Counted from the stretch's first letter, positions 18,145-27,255 are shown. The stretch: DNA of 64,000 nt from Flavobacterium aquidurense (GCA_900107365.1 FNPS01000012.1:1-64000), one strand, 5' to 3'. Translations and numbers: made by a program. The notes: generated by a model not told the origin, from the sequence alone.

Positions 18145-19158
18145 TCAAACTGATTCCCTTATAATTAGAGTGCCTATTTTCTTTTCTTTTTCAATCTGGT
18201 AATTGCTTCCATCATTCATTTGCATCATTAATAATTTTACTGCCTTTTTTCCCATTTCTTCAATTGGTTGTGACAAAACCGTTATCGAGGGCGAATGCAA
18301 CCTGAAACTGTCGTGATCATCAAAACTAATTACTGCTTTATCAGCCGGGATTTTAAATTTCAATTTCCTGAAGGATTGCAAACCTGCCAGCAACAAATAA
18401 TTTGCACCAAACAGAACGGCATCAATTTCAGGATTATTGTTTAAAAATTCAGAAATATTAGCAATTCGTTCCTCTTCATTAATATGGTATTCCATATCCA
18501 ATAGTATCGATTCATCATACAATCCTGCTTCTTTCATTGCAATACTGTATCCGTCTTTTCTTAATTGCATTTGAATTAACTGTGAATAATTCGTGATAAA
18601 GGCAATTTTTTTAAATCCTTTTTGCAAAAGATAATTAGTTGCCGTTTTTCCTCCCTCAAAATTATCCAGTACAACATGGCTAACTTCTTGTTCTTCAAAA
18701 TATCGATCGAGCAAAACAACCGGACATTGTAGTTCTGACAATCGGTCGATAGTCGTTTTCATATTCTCTGTAGGCGTAATTATAAAACCGTCAACATTTG
18801 CCTGCAATAAACTACTAACTAACTCAATTGCCCTGGCATCATCTGCGCCTGTACTGCAATAAAATACTCTATAATTTAAATTAATTGCTTCTCTTTCAAT
18901 CACTCTTGCCAAATCAGAAAAAAACTGATTTGAGATATCTTCTACAATAAGCCCAATAGATCTTGTTTTACCAGTTCTCAAACTACTGGCGATCATATTG
19001 AGTTTGAATTTCATTTCGCCGCTAACTTTAAGAACTTTTTCAATCACTTCTTTACTAATCCCCATCTTTTCTCCTTTATCGTTCAGCACAAATGAAACTG
19101 TAGTTACGGATACATTTGCTGCTTTAGCAATATCTTTGATAGTGATCTTTTTTTTCAT
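18145..19158 (-). CDS. LacI-family transcriptional regulator
   Basis: 337 residues. The N-terminal LacI helix-turn-helix reads TIKDIAKAANVSVTTVSFVLN (residues 5-25), then the hinge (LNMIASSLRTGKTRSIGLIVED) and a periplasmic-binding-protein-like sensor domain (about 60-330, with DGFIITPTE and AVISFDDHDSFRLHSPSITVLSQP). It lies between the susCD operon and the GH3-PA14 block, and palindromes of LacI type with a central CG occur at its own promoter (19224), before susC and before several other blocks. It is thus a good candidate regulator of the whole locus, including itself. The effector is unknown; fucose or mannose derivatives are plausible. Confidence 0.93.
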   Translation of the reverse strand: MKKKITIKDIAKAANVSVTTVSFVLNDKGEKMGISKEVIEKVLKVSGEMKFKLNMIASSLRTGKTRSIGLIVEDISNQFFSDLARVIEREAINLNYRVFYCSTGADDARAIELVSSLLQANVDGFIITPTENMKTTIDRLSELQCPVVLLDRYFEEQEVSHVVLDNFEGGKTATNYLLQKGFKKIAFITNYSQLIQMQLRKDGYSIAMKEAGLYDESILLDMEYHINEEERIANISEFLNNNPEIDAVLFGANYLLLAGLQSFRKLKFKIPADKAVISFDDHDSFRLHSPSITVLSQPIEEMGKKAVKLLMMQMNDGSNYQIEKEKKIGTLIIRESV

Positions 19159-19223
19159 GAAACGTTAACTTTATCTTAAACCTTAGTTAAGTATTGTTAG
19201 CAAATATATATTTAATAAAACGA

Positions 19224-19245
19224 TTTACAAAAACGTTTTAGTAAT
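19224..19245 (-). promoter_or_regulatory. LacI-type operator before lacI (autoregulation)
   Basis: TTTACAAAAA-CG-TTTTAGTAAT matches 8 of 10 positions across the centre at 19234-19235. A second, weaker copy (AATAAAACGATTT) is directly adjacent at 19215-19227, so two operators may lie side by side 66 nt upstream of the gene. Confidence 0.65.
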
Positions 19246-19705
19246 TTTTTTATTTGTATTTATTTATTTTAACATTTTAAAGTTATATTTTCTTTTTATA
19301 CTCCCAATAGGCTATAAATAAAACAAATACAGTATACTCGGTCATTCTGTTTTTTTGCTAAATAAATGATAATAGCATCAAAATTAGATAATAATCAAAG
19401 CCTCAAAAAACAAGAGAATAAAACTGCTCAAATTATGATATCATTAACATAAATCTATCATAATTAAAAATTCTTTTAACAAAATGAAATAGCTTTTTTT
19501 AAGCCCTATTTTCTACCAAATTTTTTTTTGCTTTTCCTTTTTAAAAAAAATAGTGAAATGGATTATTTTCTCTATTATTTTATTTTTTTTTAGCGTTTCA
19601 AAAAAGCTTAAGTATTTATTTACATTTTATTTTGCGCCTTTGATTTGAACCTCATAAAAATTAAATAATTCGTTCTGTTATCATCAAAATTAAAATCATA
19701 AAACA
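19246..19705. other. 460-nt AT-rich stretch without a gene
   Basis: Very AT-rich, with runs of T at 19493-19534 and 19571-19592. The only ATG-started ORF worth noting is 28 codons (19366-19452) and has no recognisable features. No clear terminator or repeat was found. Confidence 0.6.
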
Positions 19706-22375
19706 CTATTCTGTCACCGTAAGAACGTCTCTTAATCGGATATCTCTTGAAGAAGCTCCAATCATAATTCTGAAATCACCAGGTTCAACCACCCATTTCA
19801 TATCCTGGTTTAACATCTGCAAAGCTTCTTTATTGATAACAAATATTATTTCTTTTGATTCGCCAGCTTTAAGGAAAATTCTCTGAAAACCTTTCATCTG
19901 CTTAATTGGCTGAGCAATTGACGACAAAAGATCTCTTACATACAACTGTGCTACTTCCTCTCCGTCAACATTGCTAGTGTTTTTTATTGTACAATACACT
20001 TTTGTTGTTTCTGATTTTCCTATTTGTTTTTTATCAAACCTTAAATTGCTGTATTCAAAAGTCGAATAACTCAATCCGTATCCAAAAGGAAATAAAGGTG
20101 CGCCGTTTAAGTTGGTATAATCATCAGAACGACCTGTTGGTTTGTGATTGTAAACCAATGGTAATTGTCCTTCAAAAACAGGAAAAGTAATGGGTAAACG
20201 CCCTGCCGGATTTTTGTCTCCAAATAAAATATTGGCTACCGCATGTCCTCCATCTTCGCCAGGATACCAAACATCTAAAATTGAAGGTACATTATTGATC
20301 CATTTCTCCATGGTAATGGCGCTTCCGCCAACCAAAAGCACTACAACCGGTTTTCCTGTTGCGGCCACTGCGTTTATTAACTCTTCCTGATGTCCTAATA
20401 ATCCTAAATACGCTCTGTCATTAAATTCTCCTTCTTCGATTCCGGCGGCAATTACAGCTACATCAGATTTTTTAACGGCAGCTACAGCTTCATCAATTTT
20501 ATGCTGCCAATCGTTGTTCACTCCAACATTCCATACCAATTTGAATTTGGCATAACCCTGCGATTCGAAGAACTCTACTTTTATGTCGTATTCTTTGTCT
20601 TTTTCAAAATTGAAATCGACCAATTTTGTTGAATACGTCTGGCTTTTCCAGTTATCAATAACTAGTTTTCCGTTTAGATACAAACGATAACCGTCATTGC
20701 CTTCAAAACCTATTTTATAAGTTCCCGTTACCGGAGATTTGATTTCCCCTGTCCATCTAGCAGAATAAAAATCATAATTAATTTTTGCCTGATCCGGAGA
20801 ATACAAGGTCCAGTCAAAATTAATCGTATTGTCTAGTCTTGTTACAACCGGACTTCCCGATACTTGTACATTATTGAAATATTCTCCTGTCAATCCATTT
20901 ACCGTTTTTCCTCTTTCAACACTAAATAAATTCGCAGTCGGTACAACAATATAATCTGTACTTTTTCTCGCGCAACCTTCAGCCAAATTAATAGCGACTG
21001 ATTTTCCTAACTTCGCTTTTATTCCCTCCAGCATACTTACTTTTCCGTTGCCAGGACCACTGTAGCCACCCAAACGGGCTTCGGTAATATCATTTCCAAT
21101 TAAGGCAATGGATTGAATTGATTTTTTAAGAGGCAAAATATTGTTTTCATTTTTCAACAAAACCATTCCTTTTTCGGCTGCTTCTCTTGATAGCAATTTA
21201 TGAAGCGGATTTCCATTCCATTTGTTTGTCTCTTTTTCGTCGGCGTATGGTTTTTCAAACAATCCTAATTCAAATTTCAATCTCAAAACTCTCGCTACAG
21301 ATTCGTCGATATTTTTGATATCAATTCTTCCATCTAAAAATGGTGGCTGAAACAATTTATAATGGTCAAAAGCGGTTTGAAAAATTACATCTAAACCATT
21401 ATTGATCGCATTCGCACTCGATTCAGGATAATCTTTTACGGTATAATGCAATACATTTCCACCACCAACAGCATTTGCATCTGAGATAATGAATCCTTTA
21501 AAATTCATTTCTCCTTTTAATTTTTTATTTAATAACCAATCATTCGCAGTACACGGACTTCCGTTCAAAGAATTATAAGAAGTCATCACACTTCGACTTC
21601 CTCCTTCAGTAAAACAAGCACGAAATGGTGGAAGCTGATATTCTTCTAAATAACGTTCGTTGTAATCAATCGGGTAACTATCACGTCCACCATCGCCACT
21701 ATTCGCGAGGAAATGTTTAGGCGTTGTAATCACACCTCTTTCTTCAAAAGAAGATACATAAGCCACTCCCATTTTTGAAGAAAGAAAAGGATCTTCACCA
21801 TAGGTTTCCTCTACTCTTCCCCAACGAACATCTGAAGCAAGATTTACAACCGGTGATAAAATCTGGCGAATTCCGCGGCTTTTTGATTCCATTGCAATAG
21901 CAGTTGAAACTCTTTTTACCAAAGCCGGATCAAATGTTGCTGCCAATGAAATAGACTGAGGAAAAGCAGTTGCTCCATCTCGTACTAATCCGTGTAAGGC
22001 TTCATCAAAAGCAATAATCGGTATTCCGAGACGCGTTTTTTCTACAAAATACTTCTGAATTTTATTGATCAGTTTTACCGTTTCCTTCGCATTACTTGCG
22101 GCACTGTAATCTAAAATTTGATTGCTTGCATCAGTACTTCCTTTGGCACTTACCTGAAAACCAAAAATTCCGTTTTTATAATTATCCGCTCCATCAGACA
22201 AATCACCAGGAATCATGAACATTTGCCAAAATTTTTCCTCAACCGTCATTCGGGACAATAAATCCTGAACACGTTCTTCAACGGGTAATTTTGGGTTTTT
22301 ATATTTTGGAGTACTTTGAGAAAACAAAGTTTGAACTCCAAGAAATAAAGCTATTAAAAATGCTTTTTTGTTCAT
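19706..22375 (-). CDS. GH3 beta-glycosidase with inserted PA14 domain, secreted
   Basis: About 889 residues from the ATG at 22375 (MNKKAFLIALFL); the upstream ATG at 22405 only adds a non-signal-like extension. Order: signal peptide (ending LFSQ), GH3 barrel (about 30-340) with nucleophile Asp299 in FIISDANAVG, GH3 second domain interrupted by a PA14 domain (about residues 480-610; GLTGEYFNN, GDDGYRLYLNG-like GNDGYRLYLNG), then a fibronectin III-like tail. PA14 inserts are known in GH3 beta-glucosidases and narrow the active site. It is 57 nt after a GH29 gene, forming one operon. Specificity is open: beta-glucosidase or beta-xylosidase. Confidence 0.93.
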   Translation of the reverse strand: MNKKAFLIALFLGVQTLFSQSTPKYKNPKLPVEERVQDLLSRMTVEEKFWQMFMIPGDLSDGADNYKNGIFGFQVSAKGSTDASNQILDYSAASNAKETVKLINKIQKYFVEKTRLGIPIIAFDEALHGLVRDGATAFPQSISLAATFDPALVKRVSTAIAMESKSRGIRQILSPVVNLASDVRWGRVEETYGEDPFLSSKMGVAYVSSFEERGVITTPKHFLANSGDGGRDSYPIDYNERYLEEYQLPPFRACFTEGGSRSVMTSYNSLNGSPCTANDWLLNKKLKGEMNFKGFIISDANAVGGGNVLHYTVKDYPESSANAINNGLDVIFQTAFDHYKLFQPPFLDGRIDIKNIDESVARVLRLKFELGLFEKPYADEKETNKWNGNPLHKLLSREAAEKGMVLLKNENNILPLKKSIQSIALIGNDITEARLGGYSGPGNGKVSMLEGIKAKLGKSVAINLAEGCARKSTDYIVVPTANLFSVERGKTVNGLTGEYFNNVQVSGSPVVTRLDNTINFDWTLYSPDQAKINYDFYSARWTGEIKSPVTGTYKIGFEGNDGYRLYLNGKLVIDNWKSQTYSTKLVDFNFEKDKEYDIKVEFFESQGYAKFKLVWNVGVNNDWQHKIDEAVAAVKKSDVAVIAAGIEEGEFNDRAYLGLLGHQEELINAVAATGKPVVVLLVGGSAITMEKWINNVPSILDVWYPGEDGGHAVANILFGDKNPAGRLPITFPVFEGQLPLVYNHKPTGRSDDYTNLNGAPLFPFGYGLSYSTFEYSNLRFDKKQIGKSETTKVYCTIKNTSNVDGEEVAQLYVRDLLSSIAQPIKQMKGFQRIFLKAGESKEIIFVINKEALQMLNQDMKWVVEPGDFRIMIGASSRDIRLRDVLTVTE

Positions 22376-22432
22376 AATCGTATTATTGAAATACCATTGA
22401 GGCATGAATTATAATTTGTTATCTTAATAAAA

Positions 22433-23770
22433 TTAGTTAGTTAAAAAACCTCCTTGGCCTCTGTATAATTTAATAGGCGCATCTAATGTTACTTTAATGC
22501 AAGTCACATATTTGTCGATAGCAGTTTCAGGCAAATCAATGTAAACCAATCCCGGAACGGCGCTCCATGAAATTTTACCAACCACTTTGTGAGTCAATTT
22601 CACATTGGAACCCAAAACCGTTATATCCTGAATTTTATTATCAAGTCCTTTCAACATCAATTGTCCTGACGTTTTTCCGTGAACAAATAAGTAAAGTGTT
22701 TTTGAATCTTTAGAAAGTGTCGTTGGCCCATAAAAATGGCCTAATGGAATTCCAGGAATAGTTCCAAAAATACCTTCACCATTTCTTCTGTTCCAGTCAC
22801 CCAATTCTTTCAATGTAGAAACAACAGTTTCAGGATAAGTTCCGTCCGGTTTTGGTCCGATGTCTAACAATAAATTACCTCCATTTGAAACCGCATCCAC
22901 AAAAATAGTAATGATTTCATAAGGCGTTTTCCAGTTGGTATCGCTCACACGGTACCCCCAGTTTTCATTCATTGTCATACACAATTCCCACCATTTGAAT
23001 GCCGGTCGTACTACCGGAAAGTTTTGTTCCGGAGTATCATAATCACCATAGCCCTGCAGACGCCCGTTTATAATCGTATTCGGATTTCTGGCTAACATCA
23101 TTTTACGTGTTTTTTCTGCCTGCCATTCTTCAGCGCTGTGTTCCCAGTCACCATCAAACCACCATAGATCCGGATTGTACCAATCTGAAATTTCTTTGAT
23201 TTGTCCCTGAAAAAATTTTTGAAAACGTTCCCAACGAGCTGGTTCTTTTTTAATATCATAACGCGCCTTATCTTTCAGAAAGCCAGGATAATCATTATGT
23301 GTCCAGTCGATTAACGAGAAATAAGCGCCACATTTAATATCTCTTTTGCGTAATTCTTCGAAGAAAGGTTTTACCATGTCTTTTTTAGCCGGACAGGTTT
23401 TTACAGAACTTAGTTTCCCTAATTTAGTATCGTACATCGCCACACCATCGTGATGTTTTGTTGTAATAACAGCATATTTTGCCCCAGAATCTTTGATCAT
23501 CTCGGCCCAGGCTGCAGGATCATAATTACTCAGTGTAAAACTTTTTTGTTGTTTCATATAATCTTCAACAGAAATTTGACCATTGTGAAAACTCCACGAT
23601 TCAGAAACATCCCCAACAGAATAAATTCCGGCATGAATAAAGATCCCTAATTTTGCATCTTCAAACCATTTCATTTTTGCTGCAATATCCTGTGGAGCAA
23701 TTTTATTCTGAGCTGCTCCGGTAAGAGTCGCTCCGACAACTAAAGCGGCTAAGATTATTTTTTTAATCAT
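22433..23770 (-). CDS. GH29 alpha-L-fucosidase, secreted
   Basis: 445 residues; signal peptide (1-20, near LTGAAQ). GH29 core: KLGIFIHAGIYSV, YAVITTKHHDGVAMYDT, nucleophile Asp206 in LWWFDGDWE, then ENWGYRVSD and GGNLLLDIGPKPDGT. It shares little with the fucosidases at 25667 and 32327 beyond family motifs, so it is a separate GH29 lineage. It leads a two-gene operon with GH3-PA14. Its upstream region holds the 25-nt element also seen before the GH3 at 5890, and then the ghost of a LytS-type kinase. Confidence 0.92.
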   Translation of the reverse strand: MIKKIILAALVVGATLTGAAQNKIAPQDIAAKMKWFEDAKLGIFIHAGIYSVGDVSESWSFHNGQISVEDYMKQQKSFTLSNYDPAAWAEMIKDSGAKYAVITTKHHDGVAMYDTKLGKLSSVKTCPAKKDMVKPFFEELRKRDIKCGAYFSLIDWTHNDYPGFLKDKARYDIKKEPARWERFQKFFQGQIKEISDWYNPDLWWFDGDWEHSAEEWQAEKTRKMMLARNPNTIINGRLQGYGDYDTPEQNFPVVRPAFKWWELCMTMNENWGYRVSDTNWKTPYEIITIFVDAVSNGGNLLLDIGPKPDGTYPETVVSTLKELGDWNRRNGEGIFGTIPGIPLGHFYGPTTLSKDSKTLYLFVHGKTSGQLMLKGLDNKIQDITVLGSNVKLTHKVVGKISWSAVPGLVYIDLPETAIDKYVTCIKVTLDAPIKLYRGQGGFLTN

Positions 23771-23955
23771 TTTATTATATTTATTTAATTCTGATTATTG
23801 TTTTAATAAGATTGCAATTTGTGGCGTACACGCCGTTTAAATTTGTCCTTTTTGAGAACAACATTTCTGCTGACTGTAAGCGTAACCGATTTTTTTATCT
23901 GATTCTGCCGCAAATAAACGGAACAGATTGTTTGTATTATTTAAAAGAATAATGC

Positions 23956-23980
23956 AACAATAGCAACACTTTTATTTCAC
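23956..23980 (-). repeat. 25-nt element shared with the GH3 upstream region
   Basis: It matches 8101-8125 at 23 of 25 positions (common part ATAGCAACACTTTTATTT). Its right half also begins the long duplication shared with 50002-50186. Confidence 0.5.
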
Positions 23981-24145
23981 CAATTGCAATCAGAATTAGC
24001 AGTAAAACAAAAGATAGATTTCTTAAAACAAAAACAATCTTTATTTAACGCTAAATCTAAACAAATTAGATTTTTGGTAAAACTATTTTAGACGGACGAC
24101 ATATAAACGAAGATAAACATCAAAAAAAGTCACAAAAAACACTTT
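23966..24145 (+). repeat. Duplicated leader of the LytS kinase gene
   Basis: This stretch is homologous to 50002-50186. Similarity starts at ACACTTTTATTT, remains high with scattered differences, and is identical over 67 nt at 24077-24143, including GACGGACGACATATAAACGA. In the intact copy the segment ends at the kinase start codon. Confidence 0.85.
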
Positions 24146-24333
24146 TATTACGAATTTCAGTTCTGATAAGCTTTATCGCATAGTATTAGGAAATAATATC
24201 CTTTTGAACTTACTTACTTCTTATTTAGCATTTTTTGACAAGAAAGTTATTTCGATAATTGGTCTTCGTTAAAAGAAAACAGGGGTTTTTCCAATTGCCA
24301 TAACCTTATGTTAATTGAATATTTTGATTTTAT
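24146..24333 (+). pseudogene. Decayed 5' fragment of a LytS-type histidine kinase gene
   Basis: The stretch aligns with the first 63 codons of the kinase gene at 50187-50375. The start codon has become ACG (ACGAATTTCAGTTCTG against ATGAATTTCAGTTCTG). A one-base deletion falls near codon 18 and stop codons follow in the original frame. Similarity ends at GAATATTTTGATTTTA, 28 nt before the SDR stop codon. Only the N-terminal membrane part is represented; no kinase core remains. It must be a relic of a second copy of the sensor gene, once divergent from the fucosidase as the intact copy is from the symporter. Confidence 0.85.
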
Positions 24334-24361
24334 TTTTTAATACATTAAAATCAATTGTAAC

Positions 24362-25141
24362 TTATAAGGAACGGTCTAAATGAGTATAACCTCCATCCAC
24401 ATAAATCAATTGTCCTGTAGTGTGACTTGATTTATCTGACAACAAGAACACTACCATATTGGCGATTTCTTCAGCCGTTGTCATTCTGTTTTCTAATGGA
24501 ATTTTAGCCGTAATTTCTTTTAATTTTTGCTCTGGATTTTCGAGTGTATTAATCCATGTTTCGTATAAAGGCGTATAACATTCCGCCACTATAACCGAAT
24601 TGACACGGATTCCGTATTTTAATAATTCAACAGCCCATTCGCGGGTTAAAGCATTACGTCCGCCATTTGACGCAGCATAAGCTGAAGTATTTCCTTGTCC
24701 GGTGTCCGCTGTTTTTGAACCAATGTTGACAATTGCGCCTTTTGTTTTTTTCAACTCCGGCAAAGCGTGTTGTGCCATTAAATAATAATGAACTAAATTT
24801 TTATGAATTGATGCAACAAATTTTTCATAATCGCCACTTTCCAGACCTACACCATCATTTACACCGGCATTATTGATTAGTCCGTCAATACGGCCGCACA
24901 TTTCGATTACCTGATTAACTGCATTTTTACAAGCTTCCGGATTTGTTAACTCCGCTACCACAGTTAAAGCTTTTCCGCCTTCCGCTTCAATTTCTTTAAC
25001 AGCGATTTGATTGTCAGCCTCAGCTCTTCCTACGATTACAGGAATAGCACCTTCAGCAGCTAAAACTTTACAGATGCCAAGTCCTATCCCTTTAGCTCCA
25101 CCGGTTACGATAATTATTTTCTCAGTAAGATTAAGATTCAT
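24362..25141 (-). CDS. SDR oxidoreductase, probable L-fucose dehydrogenase, atypical active site
   Basis: 259 residues from the ATG at 25141 (MNLNLTEKIIIVTGGAKGIG); the ATG at 25183 adds a poor extension. It has TGGAKGIG, NNAG and the C-terminal YVDGGYTHLDR tail. The active-site motif reads YAASN where the family has YxxxK, so the catalytic Lys is Asn (codon AAT). It is 65 nt after the mutarotase gene in an operon led by a fucosidase. That order suggests L-fucose oxidation to the lactone, as by FucX of Campylobacter. The SDR fold is certain, the reaction is inferred, and the Lys-to-Asn change puts full activity in doubt. Confidence 0.85.
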   Translation of the reverse strand: MNLNLTEKIIIVTGGAKGIGLGICKVLAAEGAIPVIVGRAEADNQIAVKEIEAEGGKALTVVAELTNPEACKNAVNQVIEMCGRIDGLINNAGVNDGVGLESGDYEKFVASIHKNLVHYYLMAQHALPELKKTKGAIVNIGSKTADTGQGNTSAYAASNGGRNALTREWAVELLKYGIRVNSVIVAECYTPLYETWINTLENPEQKLKEITAKIPLENRMTTAEEIANMVVFLLSDKSSHTTGQLIYVDGGYTHLDRSL

Positions 25142-25206
25142 TTGTTTATTATTTTGGTTGGTAGTTAGTAGTTTTATATTCAAATAAGAGGTGCGAAAAT
25201 TGCCTC

Positions 25207-25575
25207 TTATCTCAAAAATGTTGACGCTTTGCTGTTCTCATGCAAATCGAATATTTTATCCATCATCATCCATTTTTCCCCTTCTTTTGCTCCGGGCAAT
25301 GCTTTTTGATATTTCCACATCAATTCTTCCCATTTTTGCACCACCGGATTATTGGCATCCATCTCTCCTTTCCTTTCAAAAGTAAAAGTCTCATTGGCCT
25401 CAATAATCATGAATAATCTGTTGGCAACGCAATAAATATCCAGATTTTCAATTCCTGAATCGACAATACTTGCTGTAATTTCAGGCCAGATTTTTTCATG
25501 ATATTCTTTGTATTCTGCTATTAAAACCGGATCATCATTAAGATCCAAGGCGAGACAATATTTTTGAGTTACCAT
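25207..25575 (-). CDS. L-fucose/L-rhamnose mutarotase (RhaM-like)
   Basis: 122 residues of the L-rhamnose mutarotase family (ferredoxin-like fold). It shows YCLALDLNDDP, EYHEKIWPEI with His26 at the expected catalytic position, LDIYCVANRLFMIIEA and the Trp-rich end QKWEELMWKYQKALPGA. The family interconverts alpha and beta anomers of L-rhamnose or L-fucose. Lying between a GH29 fucosidase and a probable fucose dehydrogenase, L-fucose is the likely substrate. It has no signal peptide and acts in the cytoplasm. Confidence 0.9.
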   Translation of the reverse strand: MVTQKYCLALDLNDDPVLIAEYKEYHEKIWPEITASIVDSGIENLDIYCVANRLFMIIEANETFTFERKGEMDANNPVVQKWEELMWKYQKALPGAKEGEKWMMMDKIFDLHENSKASTFLR

Positions 25576-25666
25576 ATTATTTTATTTAAAATTGAAGGTT
25601 AAAAATCTAAAATTAGAGATTATCAATTACAAAACAATCCAAATTACAAATTGAAATGTTGTTTTA

Positions 25667-27091
25667 TTATCCAGCTACTTTTATAACAACACCCGCTTTT
25701 TTAGCCAATTCTTCCCGTAAAGATTTAGGTATAGCAACGGCAATTCCGCCAGCAACATTTTTGTAACTAAGTTTAGTTTTACCATCTAAAAGCACAACAT
25801 TTAATTTTCCTTTTAAATTGTTTTTAATAACGATTTCAGCTGGTATTTCTTTTTCATTTCCTTTTGGAAGGTAAATTCCGAAAACTGTTTTTTCTCCTTT
25901 TGAAGTGTAATACAAATTACCTTCAGAGTAAGGAGCAATTGGTTTAGTAGCATAAATGGCTTCTCCATTAACATCAAGCCACTTTCCAACTTCGGCTAAA
26001 GCCTGTTCAATTTTCGGCTCAAAATTTCCTTTGCCATCAGGTCCAACGCCAAGTAATAAATTTCCACCTTTAGAAACAATTCCGGTTAATAACTGAATTA
26101 CTTCTGTTCCTGATTTGTATTTGTCATTTGGTACCCATCCCCAATCATTTCCAAGTGTTACACAGCTTTCCCATGGCACCGGAATTGGTTTTTCCAACAC
26201 TTTTCGTTCAGGCGTAAGATAATCTTCGTATTCGCCCGGAACCCAACGATCTACAACTATAAGACCTGGTTGTTTTTTACGGGCCGTCTCTGCAATAAGC
26301 TTCATATTAATATCCAGATTCTGACGTCCTTTTTTATCTGAAGGACGAACCCATCCTCCGTCAAGCCATAAAACATCTACTTTCCCATAATTAGTTGTCA
26401 ATTCATCCAACTGATTTTGGGTATATTTTACGAAATTTTGCCACCTTTCAGGATATGCTTTAATATCATAATTTGGATTCCTGTCTTTTGGTGGATAATA
26501 TTTCCACCAAAAATCCTGTGACGTCCAGTCTGGTTTTGAGAAGTAAATGCCAACTGATAATCCTTCTTTTCTTGAAGCATCCAGAACGTTTTTCAATACA
26601 TCTGGTTTTGGATTTTTTGCATTTGGTAAATTTGGATTGGTGATTTTGAAATCAGTGAATTTCGAATCATACATACAAAAGCCATCATGATGTTTAGAAG
26701 TAAAAATCAAATATTTTACTCCGGCATTTTTGAACATTTTAGCCCATTTTTCCGAATCAAGCTGAGTTGGATTTAAACTAAATCTTGCACCGCGATAATC
26801 TGAAGCAAAAGAATCGTAATCATCATAACCATTACGAGTTACCCAATCTTCAGGAGCTAATCCCCAAGATTCGCAAATTCCCAATTGACTGTATAATCCC
26901 ATATGAATCAGGACACCAAATTTATAATCCTGCCACTTGGCCAGATTATCTTTAACCGCCTGATCTTTTGGATCAACATAAGTATCGCCAGGTATTTTTT
27001 CATTTTCTGCCATAATATCACCTTGTGCGTGAGATAAAGCGCTCATCGCAAAACAGCAAACTGTGAAAACTAATTTTATTCTGCTTCTCAT
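25667..27091 (-). CDS. GH29 alpha-L-fucosidase, secreted (paralogue of 32327)
   Basis: 474 residues with a signal peptide (1-22, ending LSHAQG). GH29 motifs: YKFGVLIHMGLYSQLG, YLIFTSKHHDGFCMYDSKF, nucleophile Asp244 in VLWLDGGWVRP, and GGNLLLGVGPDGKG. It is strikingly similar along its length to the enzyme at 32327, with the same Asp position. The main difference is a loop after the nucleophile, nine residues shorter here. It leads an operon with mutarotase and SDR, so this block both releases and oxidises fucose. Its promoter region holds 37-nt motif copy 3 and a LacI half-site. Confidence 0.94.
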   Translation of the reverse strand: MRSRIKLVFTVCCFAMSALSHAQGDIMAENEKIPGDTYVDPKDQAVKDNLAKWQDYKFGVLIHMGLYSQLGICESWGLAPEDWVTRNGYDDYDSFASDYRGARFSLNPTQLDSEKWAKMFKNAGVKYLIFTSKHHDGFCMYDSKFTDFKITNPNLPNAKNPKPDVLKNVLDASRKEGLSVGIYFSKPDWTSQDFWWKYYPPKDRNPNYDIKAYPERWQNFVKYTQNQLDELTTNYGKVDVLWLDGGWVRPSDKKGRQNLDINMKLIAETARKKQPGLIVVDRWVPGEYEDYLTPERKVLEKPIPVPWESCVTLGNDWGWVPNDKYKSGTEVIQLLTGIVSKGGNLLLGVGPDGKGNFEPKIEQALAEVGKWLDVNGEAIYATKPIAPYSEGNLYYTSKGEKTVFGIYLPKGNEKEIPAEIVIKNNLKGKLNVVLLDGKTKLSYKNVAGGIAVAIPKSLREELAKKAGVVIKVAG

Positions 27092-27172
27092 ACTATATAT
27101 TTTATTTTCTTTAAACGTATATTATCTAAGAGGTTATCTAATAATTGACTGATCCTGCAAAAACGAAGACGA

Positions 27173-27194
27173 TCTACTAAATCGTTTTATGTTT
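27173..27194 (-). promoter_or_regulatory. LacI-type operator half-site before GH29
   Basis: CTACTAAAT-CG keeps one half of the operator well; the other side (TTTTATGTTT) is partial. It lies 82 nt upstream of the gene, between 37-nt motif copy 3 and the start codon. Confidence 0.45.
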
Positions 27195-27255
27195 TCGAAT
27201 GGCATTTTTAACGTAATCTCAAAAAAATAAAACTATTGTATTATCAGGTTTTATT

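Noticed and set aside
19366..19452. 28-codon ORF in the AT-rich gap behind GH3-PA14
   Set aside because: An ORF of this size is expected by chance in such AT-rich sequence; there are no homologous features.
23966..24145. Riboswitch in the duplicated kinase leader
   Set aside because: No conserved hairpin core of a known class is visible, and the intact copy precedes a sensor kinase rather than a metabolite gene.
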